Positions 12,976-23,475 of a stretch of DNA of 64,000 bases are shown here, one piece after another. Both the position numbers and the translations under genes were made by a program. Position 1 is the first letter of the stretch; each line of letters opens with the position of its first letter. This DNA is from Clavulina sp. PMI_390 (lineage: Eukaryota > Basidiomycota > Agaricomycetes > Cantharellales > Hydnaceae): the NCBI GenBank assembly GCA_015039315.1, contig WIDE01000024.1, positions 75,690 to 139,689 on the forward strand, given 5' to 3'. Below the pieces are notes generated by a model. The model was not told where the DNA came from, searched no databases, and was given only the letters and a program-made list of their open reading frames with translations.

Positions 12976-15011
12976 ATGAGGTTCAATTATACACTGGATG
13001 CTCCGAGTCCGGTACTTCAGTACCTGGGGTCGGGCTGGACACCTATCCAAGGAGCGGACGCATCCAATTATCGGAACAATACTGCCATTCGGACTAGCAC
13101 CAAGGGCGATTCTCTCCAGTTCTCCTTCAACGGGACAGGTATCTGGTAAGTTTTGATAAGAAGCTTCCTTGCTTTTGGGAGCGGAGACCGGTTTGCACAC
13201 AACAATCGCTCTCCACCCACCGTCGTCAAGGACCTCTGCTAAGACCTGCTCTACGCTAGGGTGTACGGAAGTGAAAGATCGACTAATGGCAATTTCGATG
13301 TGATTGGTACGACTTTCGGCTTTTGCGTTATCGACTGCGGCTGATTTCGCTCTCTGCCAACCACCGCTCCACTTTCTCCCCACCCGCAGTCGACACAAGC
13401 TCCTGGTCAACAAACAGCACTGCTGCCGTCGGACAAGATCAGTTCCAGACTCTTGTATTTGGTGTAGGGAATCTCACCAATGGTCCACATGAGATCACCA
13501 TCACCAATAGAGGATTCGGTAACGGGACTGCAGGCGGCTCCTTCGACGTCGATTGGATCAAGTGGGAGGGTGCTCTTCCTGACAATTCCAAACATCAAGT
13601 TATCCGTAACTCCAATGCTGCATTCAAATACCTTCCTGGCCCGACTTGGTGGTCATATGGCCAAGACAATCAGAGCTTCGATGGGCAACTCTACTACACG
13701 CAGTCAAGCTCGGCCGAGTTCCAGTTCAACTTTGTGGGCTCTTCTATCGAGCTCTATGGATATCTAGACACCAATCATGGCAATTTCAGGTACGCCGGAC
13801 GTCCCTTTCCCTCTTGAACTGAATTGCGGTTCTGATACGTCTTCGCCAACAGTTGTTCGATAGATGGCGTTAGCCGAGGGACGTATTCTGGCTACTACCC
13901 TAAAAACGTATACCAGCAGCTGATCTGCTTCGGCGACAATCTCGATGGAGGCAGTCATACGATATCTGTCCAGAACCTCCCGCTTTCTGCCAATGATGGG
14001 TGGTTCAGTATCGATTATGCCCGCCTAAGCGGAACCACAGTGTGCGTCCGCAGTTCGCACTTGTTCGACTGGCTAACAATATACTAACACGAGGCTCTCC
14101 CTTTGACTCCTAGTGGGGCTGCCAAACCTGCGAAAGCGTATGCTGCCTTCCATCTATCCGCTCCCAAGATCCGTCATGCTCATTTTAATTGTTACTATAG
14201 ATCAAAAACAGGTGCTATTGTTGGTGGTATTCTTGGTTCACTCGTGGGATTGGTTATCATCGGCGGTCTCGTCGTATTCCTCATGCGTCGCCGAAGACAA
14301 CAGCAACAACAGCGGCGATCTGGCCATCGTGTATCTCAGCCCGTTCCTCATCGTGACGTCTGGGATATCGACCCGTACCCGCAACCCAACACAGGTGGCG
14401 AGACAGACTCCGATTTCCACGGACATGTCACACCCTACTTCGACGCGAGCGATGCCAGGACAGAGATGGCGGCAGCCTCGGAGGCCGGAATGGCGAGTGC
14501 CGCCATGTATGCGCAGAGCTCGACTGGCCGCAGTCATGCCGCCCGAACATCCATCCACACCATAGCCCCCAGCGATTCCCAATCGCAAGCCGCATTCCCT
14601 CACTCTCCTTTCCCTCAGTCACCGTTCATTGCACACTCCCCTCAAAGCAGTCAGCAGCTTTACCCACCCGTAGCTGGCCCATCCACTTCGGCCGGAGGCA
14701 AGGAACGGTACCGGACACAATCCGATGTATCCGCTGCTTCTTCGCGGTATCGGGCTCCTCGTCCAGAGCAGGATGCCGGGCCATTATTACCCGTGGGCGA
14801 GTCGGAGGAGTCGTTGTCAGATGACGAAGCCCATGCTGTCGCCCAGGAGACGTTACCCCCGATGTATTCTTCCATTGGTGGCTCTCACTTTACTCGCAAC
14901 CAACAGGCGGCTGAGGCTGCTGCCCGTGCGGCGAAAGCAGCAGGTCGACCGCAATTACGGGTTGTTGGTGAATCGTCAACCACTCGAGATCCACCTGATG
15001 AAGACTCGTAG
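12976..15011 (+). CDS. Family copy A: single-pass membrane protein with tandem beta-sandwich repeats and PPxY tail
   Basis: Six exons (12976-13145, 13260-13306, 13390-13789, 13853-14041, 14114-14137, 14201-15011) close in frame at 546 residues. The first repeat starts MRFNYTLDAPSPVL and includes GDSLQFSFNGTGIWVYGSE. The second includes FVGSSIELYGYLDTNHGNFS and ends WFSIDYARLSG. The pattern looks like paired galactose-binding-like jelly rolls (inference). A glycine-rich TM helix (GAIVGGILGSLVGLVII) precedes RRRRQQQQQRR. The tail of about 250 residues is Ser/Pro/Gln-rich with DAGPLL and PPMY (14856-14867). Several NxS/T sites lie before the TM helix. No N-terminal signal peptide is visible. Two Cys in repeat two (SCSIDG, LICF) could pair. 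Copy A alone has an extra intron after the NHGNFS motif. Function unknown; a surface sensor or adhesion role is possible. Confidence 0.85.
14856..14867 (+). other. PPMY motif in tail of copy A
   Basis: Codons CCC CCG ATG TAT encode Pro-Pro-Met-Tyr about 50 residues before the stop. Equivalent motifs occur in copies B, D, E, F and G. Confidence 0.7.
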
Positions 15012-15996
15012 TTGGGACTCAGAAGTCTCCCGGGACACATTTATCTTCCCACTATACCCTTGCTATCAAATCATTGCTATCCTTCCCTTCATCATTGTTA
15101 TTTTCCACACCCTCTCTCAGATTGTCAATTTCCCACTTTGTTGGCTTGACGCCCACATTCGTTTTTCGTTGGATCTGCTTCATGCAGAACTTCACCATTC
15201 GCTCCTTTGCCTGTTTCGTCCATTCTCTGGGATATTCTTCTTTATCTCCGCATTACTATTCATTCTTTGTTGTTTCCTTTGTTGCATTTACATTGTCATC
15301 AGAATTACAACTACTAGCTGTACCTAACATAATGATTGACAAACATCCTGCAAACCCTTAGTCGTCTTGTCTCAGACGAAAACGGCAGAGTTTCCTGCAT
15401 TTCTCGCCCATCAAGACTTTCTTCTAGTAGCACTGAGGTAATACTCGAGCCTACCTTGCCAGGACGTCGAACAGGATCGCCAGTGTATACGTAACGAAGC
15501 CTTGGTCTGACAGCATCAGAGGGACAGCTTGAAGCGCGAACACAGTCCCCTCACTAACCTCAAGTTGCTGGCCACAGCCCTTCCCATCACATCAGCTTGG
15601 TAAGTGATCAACTTGCCCTGGGTTGTCTGTTAGCTACCTTGTTCGGCTGAAGAGTGTATGGAAGAAGAGAAGTGGACAAATATGACAAGGTGTGCAGATC
15701 TTGAGCCATGCACCGCTCTCTCGCACTCAGTATTCGGCGTTCCAGACTCGGGGTGATGCGGCTTGATCTCGGGGATATTCATTTACAAGCTCAATCTCAA
15801 TTGAGTACTACTGGATTACTTAAAGATGAGCACGCACCTTCAGAGCCATCGGCTCGCAGGTGAGCATGGGTACAAAGACATGTACACGTTCAGTGTCACC
15901 CCTGCGCTGTCTTCCCTCCCTTTCCCTCGCTCAGAGCTCCTGGGCGAGGTGCTTGCGCTTATCCCTGTCTGTTCATCGTTGAGCGAGGTAGTCTCG
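15012..15996. other. Intergenic region between copies A and B; start of duplicated unit
   Basis: The stretch from about 15296 is the left part of a tandem duplication; the same sequence reappears from about 18122 (shared landmark tagctgtacctaacataatg). The longer open frames here (14725-15327, 15074-15361) are out of frame with copy A and low complexity. An in-frame upstream ATG-lacking extension of copy B to 15826 exists, but it is not conserved in other copies. Confidence 0.6.
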
Positions 15997-17666
15997 ATGA
16001 AGTTCAATTACACCCTAGATGCGCCGAGCCCTCTGCTCCACTACCTAGGGGCGTGGTCGCCTGTAGCCAACGCCAGCGATACAGACGTATCTCTCTATCG
16101 CAATGGAACTGCGGTAAAAACATACACCACTGGGGACTCTGCACAGTTCAGCTTTAATGGTACAGGAGTATGGTGAGTGTTCTGTCAAGCGCGCTTGTCG
16201 GTGCCAATACTTCGTTGAAAGGTTGACTGATAGATGCATGATTAGGGTATACGGATCCAAACGCTGGAACCACGGCGATTATGACGTCGATCTTGATGGC
16301 GCAAGCACGTCAGGCAGCGGTCAGCCGGATGGTGGGCAAGACGCGTTCCAGCAGCTCCTCTTCGGGAGTGGTGATTTGGCATCTGGTCCCCATCAGCTGG
16401 CTATTACGAACAAGGGATTTTCCAACAGCACATCGGGATATTTTGACATCGACTACATTTTGTGGGAGGGTAGTCTACCTGACGGCTCGTCGGTAAAACG
16501 CTTTACGACGGATAATCCCGCATTTGAATATCTCCCTTCATTTTCATCGTGGGCTTGGGCGCCCGATAAAAACGGCTATAGTAGTTCGCAGTACTATACC
16601 CAGTCGCTCAACGGCGAGTTCAAGTTCAGGTTTACCGGAGCGTCGGTCTCGCTTGCCGGGTTCCTGGAGTCGAACCATGGCAATTTCTCCTGCGCTGTTG
16701 ACAACGTTAGCTATGGAGTCGCCTCTGGGTACTATAGTCATATGGTGTACCAGCAGACCTTGTGCTTTGTCGATGGTCTTGCGAATGGGGAGCATACTCT
16801 TACTGTGAAGAATATCCCCATTTCCTCGTATGAGCCGTGGCTAGCTATTGATTTTGTGGAGGTAGGGGGGATTCGTGTGTAAGTGAAAGTTTCATCTCGT
16901 GCTTCAACTCTAAGGAGATTAAAGCGCCCTTCCATAGAGCTTCCATCTTGAATGGGTCTAGGTGAGTGGACGGTATTCCTCCTACTTGCCTTACGTCCAT
17001 TCATATTTTTATTATAGTGGCCTGAAGACTAGTACTAAAATTGGGTTAGCGGTGGGTGGGGTGATCGGAGGGTTCTTCATTATCTGCCTTCTCGTTTTTG
17101 CGTACATGAGATGGAAAAAGGAGGAACGGCACGAGAGGCACACGGTTCGTCACCGCGATGTGGATATTGAGCCTGCTAGTCCGATCGACTTGCTTACTGG
17201 GAGAGTTACCCCATACCCCGAAGCGATGTCATCGTTCCCTGGAGAGGAGACGGGGTACGCTGCCACCATGCAGCGTATGGCGTATCATCGCCGTGGAGAC
17301 TCTGACGACATGTCCACCGTCACCCCGAGCGAATCCGCATCGCAAGCCGGCCGGTCACCTCCAGCTATTCAGTCATATTATTCCTCTTCTGCATCCTCAT
17401 ATCTGCTTCCCAAAGACTGGAAGCGCCCTCTTTCTGATGCCACGTCCAGTTCTCTTGCAAATCGTTACCGCGCTCCCATTCCTGAGGAAGACGCTGGGCC
17501 GATTCTTCGGGCTAGCAATCCGGAGGATCACAGTGAGGACGACATGGAAGAAGCGGAAGCACGGGCAGTTGTAAGAGAGACGCTTCCTCCTGTCTACCAC
17601 TCAATTGTTGGCTCCCATACCAAACACGATGGCTCTCAAGCGGGCGACCCGAATGGCTCTATCTAA
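15997..17666 (+). CDS. Family copy B: membrane protein with tandem beta-sandwich repeats and PPxY tail
   Basis: Four exons (15997-16172, 16246-16878, 16938-16961, 17018-17666) close in frame at 493 residues. It starts MKFNYTLDAPSPLLHYLGAW and keeps the GDSAQFSFNGTGVWVYGS block. A second repeat reads FTGASVSLAGFLESNHGNFS. The Cys pair is present (SCAVDN, TLCF). The TM helix is IGLAVGGVIGGFFIICLLVF, followed by RWKKEERHERH. The tail contains HRDVDIEPASP and VTPYP, as in C, then EEDAGPIL and PPVY (17586-17597) 23 residues from the end. The intron separating exons two and three of copy A is absent here and in C, so both share one 633-base exon. Nearest relative is C. Function unknown; no signal peptide visible. 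Confidence 0.85.
17586..17597 (+). other. PPVY motif in tail of copy B
   Basis: Codons CCT CCT GTC TAC encode Pro-Pro-Val-Tyr, 23 residues from the C-terminus, after an acidic stretch and DAGPIL. Confidence 0.7.
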
Positions 17667-18564
17667 TTTCCTATTAAACCCAGTACCAAAGTTGAATGAA
17701 GTGAAGTATTTTCCCTGGAGTCTTGATGATATCATTGTTAGCGAACTCCGTATATTATTCCTTGATTTGGCGAATTCATTGAGAGCGGACACGCTTTCAG
17801 GAACTTTCTCTCTTTTTTCTTCTTCGAGTTCAACTTATGCTACGGACCTACATGACATGTAATAGTTCATTTTCTCACTTAACTTATCTTCGTTCGTCGG
17901 CTGAACGCTCTCCCACTCCAACTATGAATATGGACTGAGAAAGGAAGTTCCTCACGTGACGATCCCCTGTCTGAGTCCTCCCAGGATTTGATCAACTGTC
18001 AACCTGAGCTGCCAAAGTCTCGGCCCGCATCCAGGGATCAGGCTATCCATCAGATTTTGTGAAACACCCTTCTCTAAGAGGGACAGTTGGCGTTCTTGTC
18101 CGAAATCCTTCAGCCGAGTCGCCATCAAAATTACATCTATTACATCTAGCTGTACCTAACATAATGCTTGACAACACTTCGCAAAACCTCTACTTTTCTC
18201 TGACAAAAAGGTGAAGCTTCCTGAGAATCTGGAACGTCGAGATTTACTTCCCTGCCATACAATTGAGGACAAGCTTTGAGACTATATCGCCCAGCCGTCG
18301 ATCGGTCACTTTCATGAAATCGCTTCAGACGCGAACACACCTCAGGATACCAACTGCTGATCTTATCGACATAACAGCTTGGTAACTTAGAGACTCGCTT
18401 CAAATCCCCTGCTGGCGAACCTCAACACGTAGAAGAAGAGAGCTGGACATATTGACTCGCAGATGTTGAGGCACTGCCCCTCAGCCACTTGGTGTTCGGT
18501 ATTCCAATCTCAACGCGATGCGGCTTGGTCCTCACGATATTCATTGGGGATCTTGATCTCGATT
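17667..18564. other. Intergenic region between copies B and C with conserved block
   Basis: The sequence 17836-18121 is repeated downstream of copy C at about 20575-20862. From 18122 the upstream region of copy C resembles that of copy B. Inside the shared block is ctcacgtgacgatcccctgt, containing the E-box-like palindrome CACGTG. No gene is supported. Confidence 0.65.
17941..18110. repeat. Conserved non-coding block, copy 1 (with CACGTG)
   Basis: The block aligns by eye with 20677-20850 almost without gaps, roughly nine bases in ten identical. CACGTG near 17953 and the following gatcccctgtctgagtcc are preserved. It may be a regulatory element or only recently duplicated flank. Confidence 0.6.
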
Positions 18565-18776
18565 GNNNNNNNNNNNNNNNNNNNNNNNNNNNNNNNNNNN
18601 NNNNNNNNNNNNNNNNNNNNNNNNNNNNNNNNNNNNNNNNNNNNNNNNNNNNNNNNNNNNNNNNNNNNNNNNNNNNNNNNNNNNNNNNNNNNNNNNNNNN
18701 NNNNNNNNNNNNNNNNNNNNNNNNNNNNNNNNNNNNNNNNNNNNNNNNNNNNNNNNNNNNNNNNNNNNNNNNNNNN
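18565..18776. other. Assembly gap (212 Ns) removing the start of copy C
   Basis: The flanks match copy B: the base before the gap corresponds to about 15802, and the base after it to 16044. The homologous stretch in B is about 241 bases, close to the 212 Ns. The missing part should hold the promoter-proximal region and the first 16 or so codons. Gap placement in a tandem duplication suggests difficulty resolving repeats. Confidence 0.9.
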
Positions 18777-20395
18777 CCTGGGGGCTTGGTCACCTGTATT
18801 CAACGCCAGCGATACAAACGTCTCTCTTTTTCGCAATGGAACCGCGCTGAAAACGTACACCACTGGGGATTCTGCCCAGTTCAGCTTCAATGGCACAGGA
18901 GTATGGTGAGTATTCCTTCAAGCGCGCCTGTCCTTTCAATCCCCTACTACATGATGATTGGCTGACAGGTGGTCCATTAGGATATATGGGTCCAAAAGCT
19001 GGAACCACGGTGACTATCAAGTCGTAGTTGATGGCGCAAACTCTTCAGGAAGTGGCCTGCCTGATAGCGGGCAAGACGAATTCCAGCAGCTCCTCTGGGG
19101 GAGCGGTGATTTAGCTTCCGGCCCCCATCAACTCACTCTTACAAACATGGGATTCTCGGACGGCACAGCCGGATATCTCGACATCGACTACATCGTATGG
19201 GAAGGCCACCTACCTGACGGTTCCTCGGTGAAACGGTTCACGACGGATAACCCCGCATTTGAATACCTTCCTTCATTCTCATCTTGGGCATGGGCGCCGG
19301 ATAAGAACGGGTATAGTAGCTCACAATACTATACGGACTCGACCAGTGGCGAGTTCAAATTCAAGTTCACCGGAGCATCGGTCTCCCTTGCTGGATTCCT
19401 CGAGAAAAATCATGGCAATTTCTCTTGTGCCGTTGATGGAATTAGCTATGGAGTTGCCTCTGGGTACTATAATCATATGGTGTACCAGCAGACCTTGTGC
19501 TTTATCGATGGCCTCGCGAATGGCGAACATACTCTTACTGTGAAGAATATCCCCATTTCCTCGTATGAGCCGTGGCTAGCTATTGATTTTGTGGAGGTAG
19601 GAGGGACTCATGTGTGAGTGACTTTGTCATTTCACAATCAACTCCGAGGAAGCTAATCGCCTTTTTGTATAGTGCTGCCATTCTGAATAGTTCTGGGTAA
19701 GTACACGGCGGCTCTGCTCCCACTTCACTGATTCATGTTGGAACCTTGTTGTTTACTACAGTGGCCTTCACACTAGCACCGAGATTGGCATAGTAGCTGG
19801 GGTGATTGGGGTGCTCATTATCATCTCTCTTCTCATCTTCGTGTACCTCAGGCACAAAAACAAGCAGGAGTGGTATGGCTCGTATGAGCGACGCACGATC
19901 CGTCACCGCAATTTGGATATTGAGCCTCCTAGCCCCAACGACTTGGTTGCCAGTCAAATCACCCCGTATCCCGCCGCGATGTCAGCATTCCCTGACGAAG
20001 AGACGGGGTATACTGGACCCACACAACGCGCGACGTATCATCGTCGCGGGGATTCTGACGGCATCCGGCCGAGCGACTCTGCCTCCCAGGCTGGTCCATC
20101 ACCACGAGATACGCACTATTCATATACCTCTTCCACTGCCGCACCCCTCCTTCCTAAGGATACGAACAGTCCTTGTTCGGATATCACTTCCACTTCCCTC
20201 GCAAATCATTATCGTACTTCTATCCCTGGACCAGGTGCTAGACTAATGCTTCGGGTTAGTAATCCGGAATATAATCACGAGGATGGTGTCGAAGGTGCCG
20301 ACTCACGGGGGCTTGTAAATGACCCACTGTCTCCTGTCAATTGGCCCATCCTTGAGGCTCAAGCCAAACACAGTAACTCCTCAACCGGGGTTTGA
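18777..20395 (+). CDS. Family copy C: membrane protein, 5' end in gap, PPxY lost
   Basis: Visible exons are 18777-18905, 18981-19613, a 24-base exon near 19675, and 19762-20395. Residues after the gap begin LGAWSPVFNASDTNVSLFRN and follow copy B closely through both repeats, including the Cys pair. TM helix: IGIVAGVIGVLIIISLLIFVY, then RHKNKQ. The tail keeps HRNLDIEPPSP and ITPYP. The DAGPIL box has become GARLML, and the PPxY site has become SPVNW. Exons of this copy remain open despite the altered tail. The region around the membrane stays strongly conserved, so loss is specific to the tail. Start codon is not visible. Function unknown. Confidence 0.85.
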
Positions 20396-21211
20396 CTGTC
20401 CAAGGCTAGTACCTAACAAAAGTTAGGTGATAATCTAATGTGGCTAGAATTTTTTTTTTTTCAAGTTTTTGGGGGCTGAATGCTCGCAAAGCCTCCCTCT
20501 AATATCTCATCGCGACAGATGGTCAAAAGCGGACATTTTCGAACATTTCTGTCTTCTTCTATGACCTCAATTTATGCTAAGGGCATATATCCCATGTAAT
20601 AGCTCGTTTCTTAGCTTAACCTATCTTCGTTTGTTGGCAGAATTCTCTCTGACTTGAACTGAAAATCCTGGCTAGGAAAGGAAGTCTCTCACGTGATGAT
20701 CCCCTGTCTGAGTCCGCCCAGGATTTGATCAACTGTCAAACTCAGCTGTCAAAGTCTCAGCCCGCATACAGGGATTCAGGCTATTCATCAGATTTTCGCG
20801 AAACACCTTCTTTGAGAGGGATGGTTGGCGTCTAAGCCCGAAATCCTCTAGCCTAGTCGTCACCCATATGCGTGTCAGTGTCCGTAGGCCGTTGGGGATT
20901 CATCTCAAACGAAAGCTCCAAGTTAATGAATATGATGCTGGATCTCCTGATGTCAGTGCGGGTGCAGGGCAGTGGTGTCCTGTTTGTTGTGGAATATTCC
21001 GGACAGGGACGTGTTGGGGCGATATAGATGGACTTGGCAGCTCTGAGAAGGCGTCTATCCTGCTTCTGTTTGCTAATCCCCGCTGGAGCTTAGCGCCCGC
21101 GACGTCGGGAGACCTCGTTTCTTCTCGCCGTCGACCATTTTTCTCCGTCGACGCCGTTCCTGCCTCCTTTAGGCTCTTGTCGTCCCCCGCTCATCCCCAT
21201 TTGTCCCCACC
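20396..21211. other. Intergenic region between copies C and D
   Basis: Contains the second conserved block (about 20677-20850) and then unique sequence upstream of D. A plus-strand frame at 20868-21224 (about 118 codons) overlaps the start of D in another frame and has no domain, so it is not called. Confidence 0.55.
20677..20850. repeat. Conserved non-coding block, copy 2 (with CACGTG)
   Basis: Counterpart of 17941-18110, with CACGTG near 20690 and the same downstream gatcccctgtctgagtcc. It lies 3' of copy C and about 360 bases upstream of copy D. Confidence 0.6.
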
Positions 21212-22835
21212 ATGGTGCAGGTAGTCATCGACGGAACCAGCCCCATCTTGGGCTATCGAGGCAGCTGGGTACCCGTCTCCCATCTGCTGGACCCGCTTCA
21301 CGCGATGGATTCGAACGACACGGCGGTCACGACGTGCTCGTCTGGGGACGCGATGTCCCTAAATTTCTTTGGTACCAGCGTCTCGTATGTTTCCTGCTTT
21401 TGCCAATCATCTACAGGGTCCTGATTTCTGTCTCTCCCAGCCTTCATGGTGCACTTCGTTTGAATCACGGCGTGTACACCGCGTCAGGTTCGTGCGATTT
21501 CGTCACTTTTCCTTCGTCTTATTCTGAATCTATCTATCCCCATAGTCGACAACACGGACACTGTCTCAACCAACGGTTTCTCCGCTGGAGAGGTCTGGGG
21601 CAGCGCCTTGTATACCTCTCTACCACTCAGTAGAGGCTCCCACCAGGTTGTCCTCACCAACACGCCTAATGTCACAGGGCAAAATTGCGTGGATATCGAT
21701 TGGGTGCAAATCGAGGACACCGACCCGTCCTCGGCCACTGGCTCAATCCTCTCTCACTCTTCCGACCCAGCCTTCCAGTGGTCCCCCTCCTCGGCTTGGC
21801 AGTCTTCGGGCGGAGTGTTGCAAACTAATACCTCCCAAGCATCGCTCAAATATACGTTCACCGGCGGGACAGCCGCCTTATTTGGTCGGATCGACGTGAC
21901 GAATGGCCCATATCTGTGCAGCATCAATGGTGGAGCGAATACGACCTATACATCGTACAGCTTTTACCCGGCCGACAGTCAGGTGCTTTGTTATGCTGGT
22001 GGGCTCGACCCCACCCAGCAGCACACAATTCAGTTGTACAATACCCCAAACGCCACCAACGCGGCGCTCCAGGTCACGTACGCTCAGGTTTGGCAAATTG
22101 ACAGGTGAGTACAGCAAGCCTCACTGCATTCCTATGCTGAGTTTTAATTCTTCTCTCGTTCCATTTTGTACCCAGCTCAACCCATTCCGGCGCAAGGTTT
22201 GTCAATTGTAACCCTGCCGTATGGTCCCCACTATTCTAATCCTTGTTTGTTCTCATAGCCATAAGAAACTCTCATCGGGAGCGATTGCTGGCATAGTCAT
22301 TGTCGTGATTGGTGTCGTTCTGGGCTTGATTGCTGGTATTCTGCTATTCTTGCGTCGGAGACGCGGACCTGCCGCAGCTGCTCCCAAGCCCGACCATGAG
22401 CCCTCCGATAAGCCGCCCATTGAGGGTGTGCTGAGCTTCCCCCGCATCACTAGTCGCACTCCAGACCCTCTCGGCGTATACCCAATCGCGTCCAGCATCA
22501 GCCGCGACGTCGACGCCGACTCCGCTCCTGCTATTGCTCCCTCATTACCGTCTCCAGTGTCCGAAAGCCACGCTCCGACCATCAGGCTCAATTCTCCTAT
22601 TCAATCATTGAGCCTATCGCAGGAAATAGCGGAGAGTCTTGCACCAGGGTCTGAATCATCAACAATTCGCTCCCCTTCTCCGCCACTGCAGTCCTCGCAC
22701 CTCCAGGTCCATTTGGATGCGGGACCGCTGTCGCTCGATGGGCATGATATGTATGATGCTCCGCCTGCGTATGCTGGATATACATCGCGCCCGTCGAGCA
22801 TACAACCACAATCACAACCGCATACCGCATCGTAG
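21212..22835 (+). CDS. Family copy D: membrane protein with tandem beta-sandwich repeats and PPxY tail
   Basis: Five exons (21212-21384, 21441-21487, 21546-22104, 22176-22196, 22259-22835) close in frame at 458 residues. It begins MVQVVIDGTSPILGYRGSW. The 47-base second exon encodes LHGALRLNHGVYTAS and matches the second exon of A, E, F and G in size. Repeat two has FTGGTAALFGRIDVTNGPY with Cys in LCSING and QVLCY. TM helix: AIAGIVIVVIGVVLGLIAGI, then RRRRG. The tail is short and Ser/Pro-rich with LDAGPLSL and PPAY (22761-22772). Sequence is closer to F and G than to B and C, although it is the last gene of the first cluster. Function unknown; no signal peptide. Confidence 0.85.
22761..22772 (+). 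other. PPAY motif in tail of copy D
   Basis: Codons CCG CCT GCG TAT encode Pro-Pro-Ala-Tyr about 21 residues before the stop. Confidence 0.7.
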
Positions 22836-23475
22836 TAGCCTGCAAACGCTACTACTGGTGTACATGTTAGACAACCATTGGCAGTGTTGTCGATTCTGAT
22901 GAGGAAATGGAACGGGGGGCTCGCGCCTGCCCAGTGTGGTCTGCAAGAAAGCTAAAGGCGAGGCGATGATGGAGCCTCGACTCGATACCCATCTTTGATC
23001 TTAATATGTTTTGTGGGCACTTTATCTTCATTCGCAGATACAGCATCAAGTATTCGTACCCCCTAGTAGCAACATTCATTCATTTCCTCTGTCTCTCATC
23101 GTAACGGACAACAACCCAGTTGCATATATTCTCGCCTTCCGTCTGTTGTCAATAGATTTGCACCACTGTTCTTATGGCACGAAGCTCAAACCTTGCGACC
23201 GCACTCATGATGCACTTTCAAAGTTATCAGACTTTCTCGCTAGGTGATGAGTTGGGATGATTTTTAGATGAAATGTGATTGTGTACGTATGCCAATGGCG
23301 TGCGAGTGAGTCTCGCACTCCTTTTCTATCTAGCGAAGAGACAGCCCAAGGGTGAAGAATAAAAGTGAGGGGAGGAAGAAAACACCAATATCTAGGCCAG
23401 TCAATAGTCACGAGCGAAGCGACAAGCTAGCTCTACCCCAGGCCGAGCCAAGCCACCGTCATCATCATTGACTCT
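22836..23475. other. Convergent intergenic region between copy D and desaturase
   Basis: Shared 3' flank of D (plus) and the desaturase (minus). Only short frames without signatures are present. Confidence 0.6.

Larger units (their letters stand above)
15296..18121 (+). repeat. Tandem segmental duplication, left unit (carries copy B)
   Basis: The left unit begins near the landmark atcagaattaca and ends just before ccatcaaaattaca at 18122, where the homologous right unit begins. It contains promoter, copy B and a 3' block with a CACGTG. Identity looks high in exons and in the 3' block, lower in the promoter. Confidence 0.7.
18122..20862 (+). repeat. Tandem segmental duplication, right unit (carries copy C)
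   Basis: Homologous to 15296-18121 over promoter, coding exons and 3' block. It contains the assembly gap. The right limit is where similarity to the 3' block of copy B stops, near 20862. Confidence 0.65.

Noticed and set aside
14725..15327. 200-codon open frame overlapping the 3' end of copy A
   Set aside because: It is out of frame with the conserved tail motifs of copy A and turns into hydrophobic low complexity beyond the stop of A.
15826..15996. In-frame N-terminal extension of copy B
   Set aside because: The first codon is an ATG in frame, but the extra residues are not conserved in other copies and do not form a signal peptide; the conserved start MKFNY at 15997 is preferred.
20868..21224. 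118-codon frame upstream of copy D
   Set aside because: Overlaps the start of D in another frame and shows no domain; no similar frame precedes the other copies.
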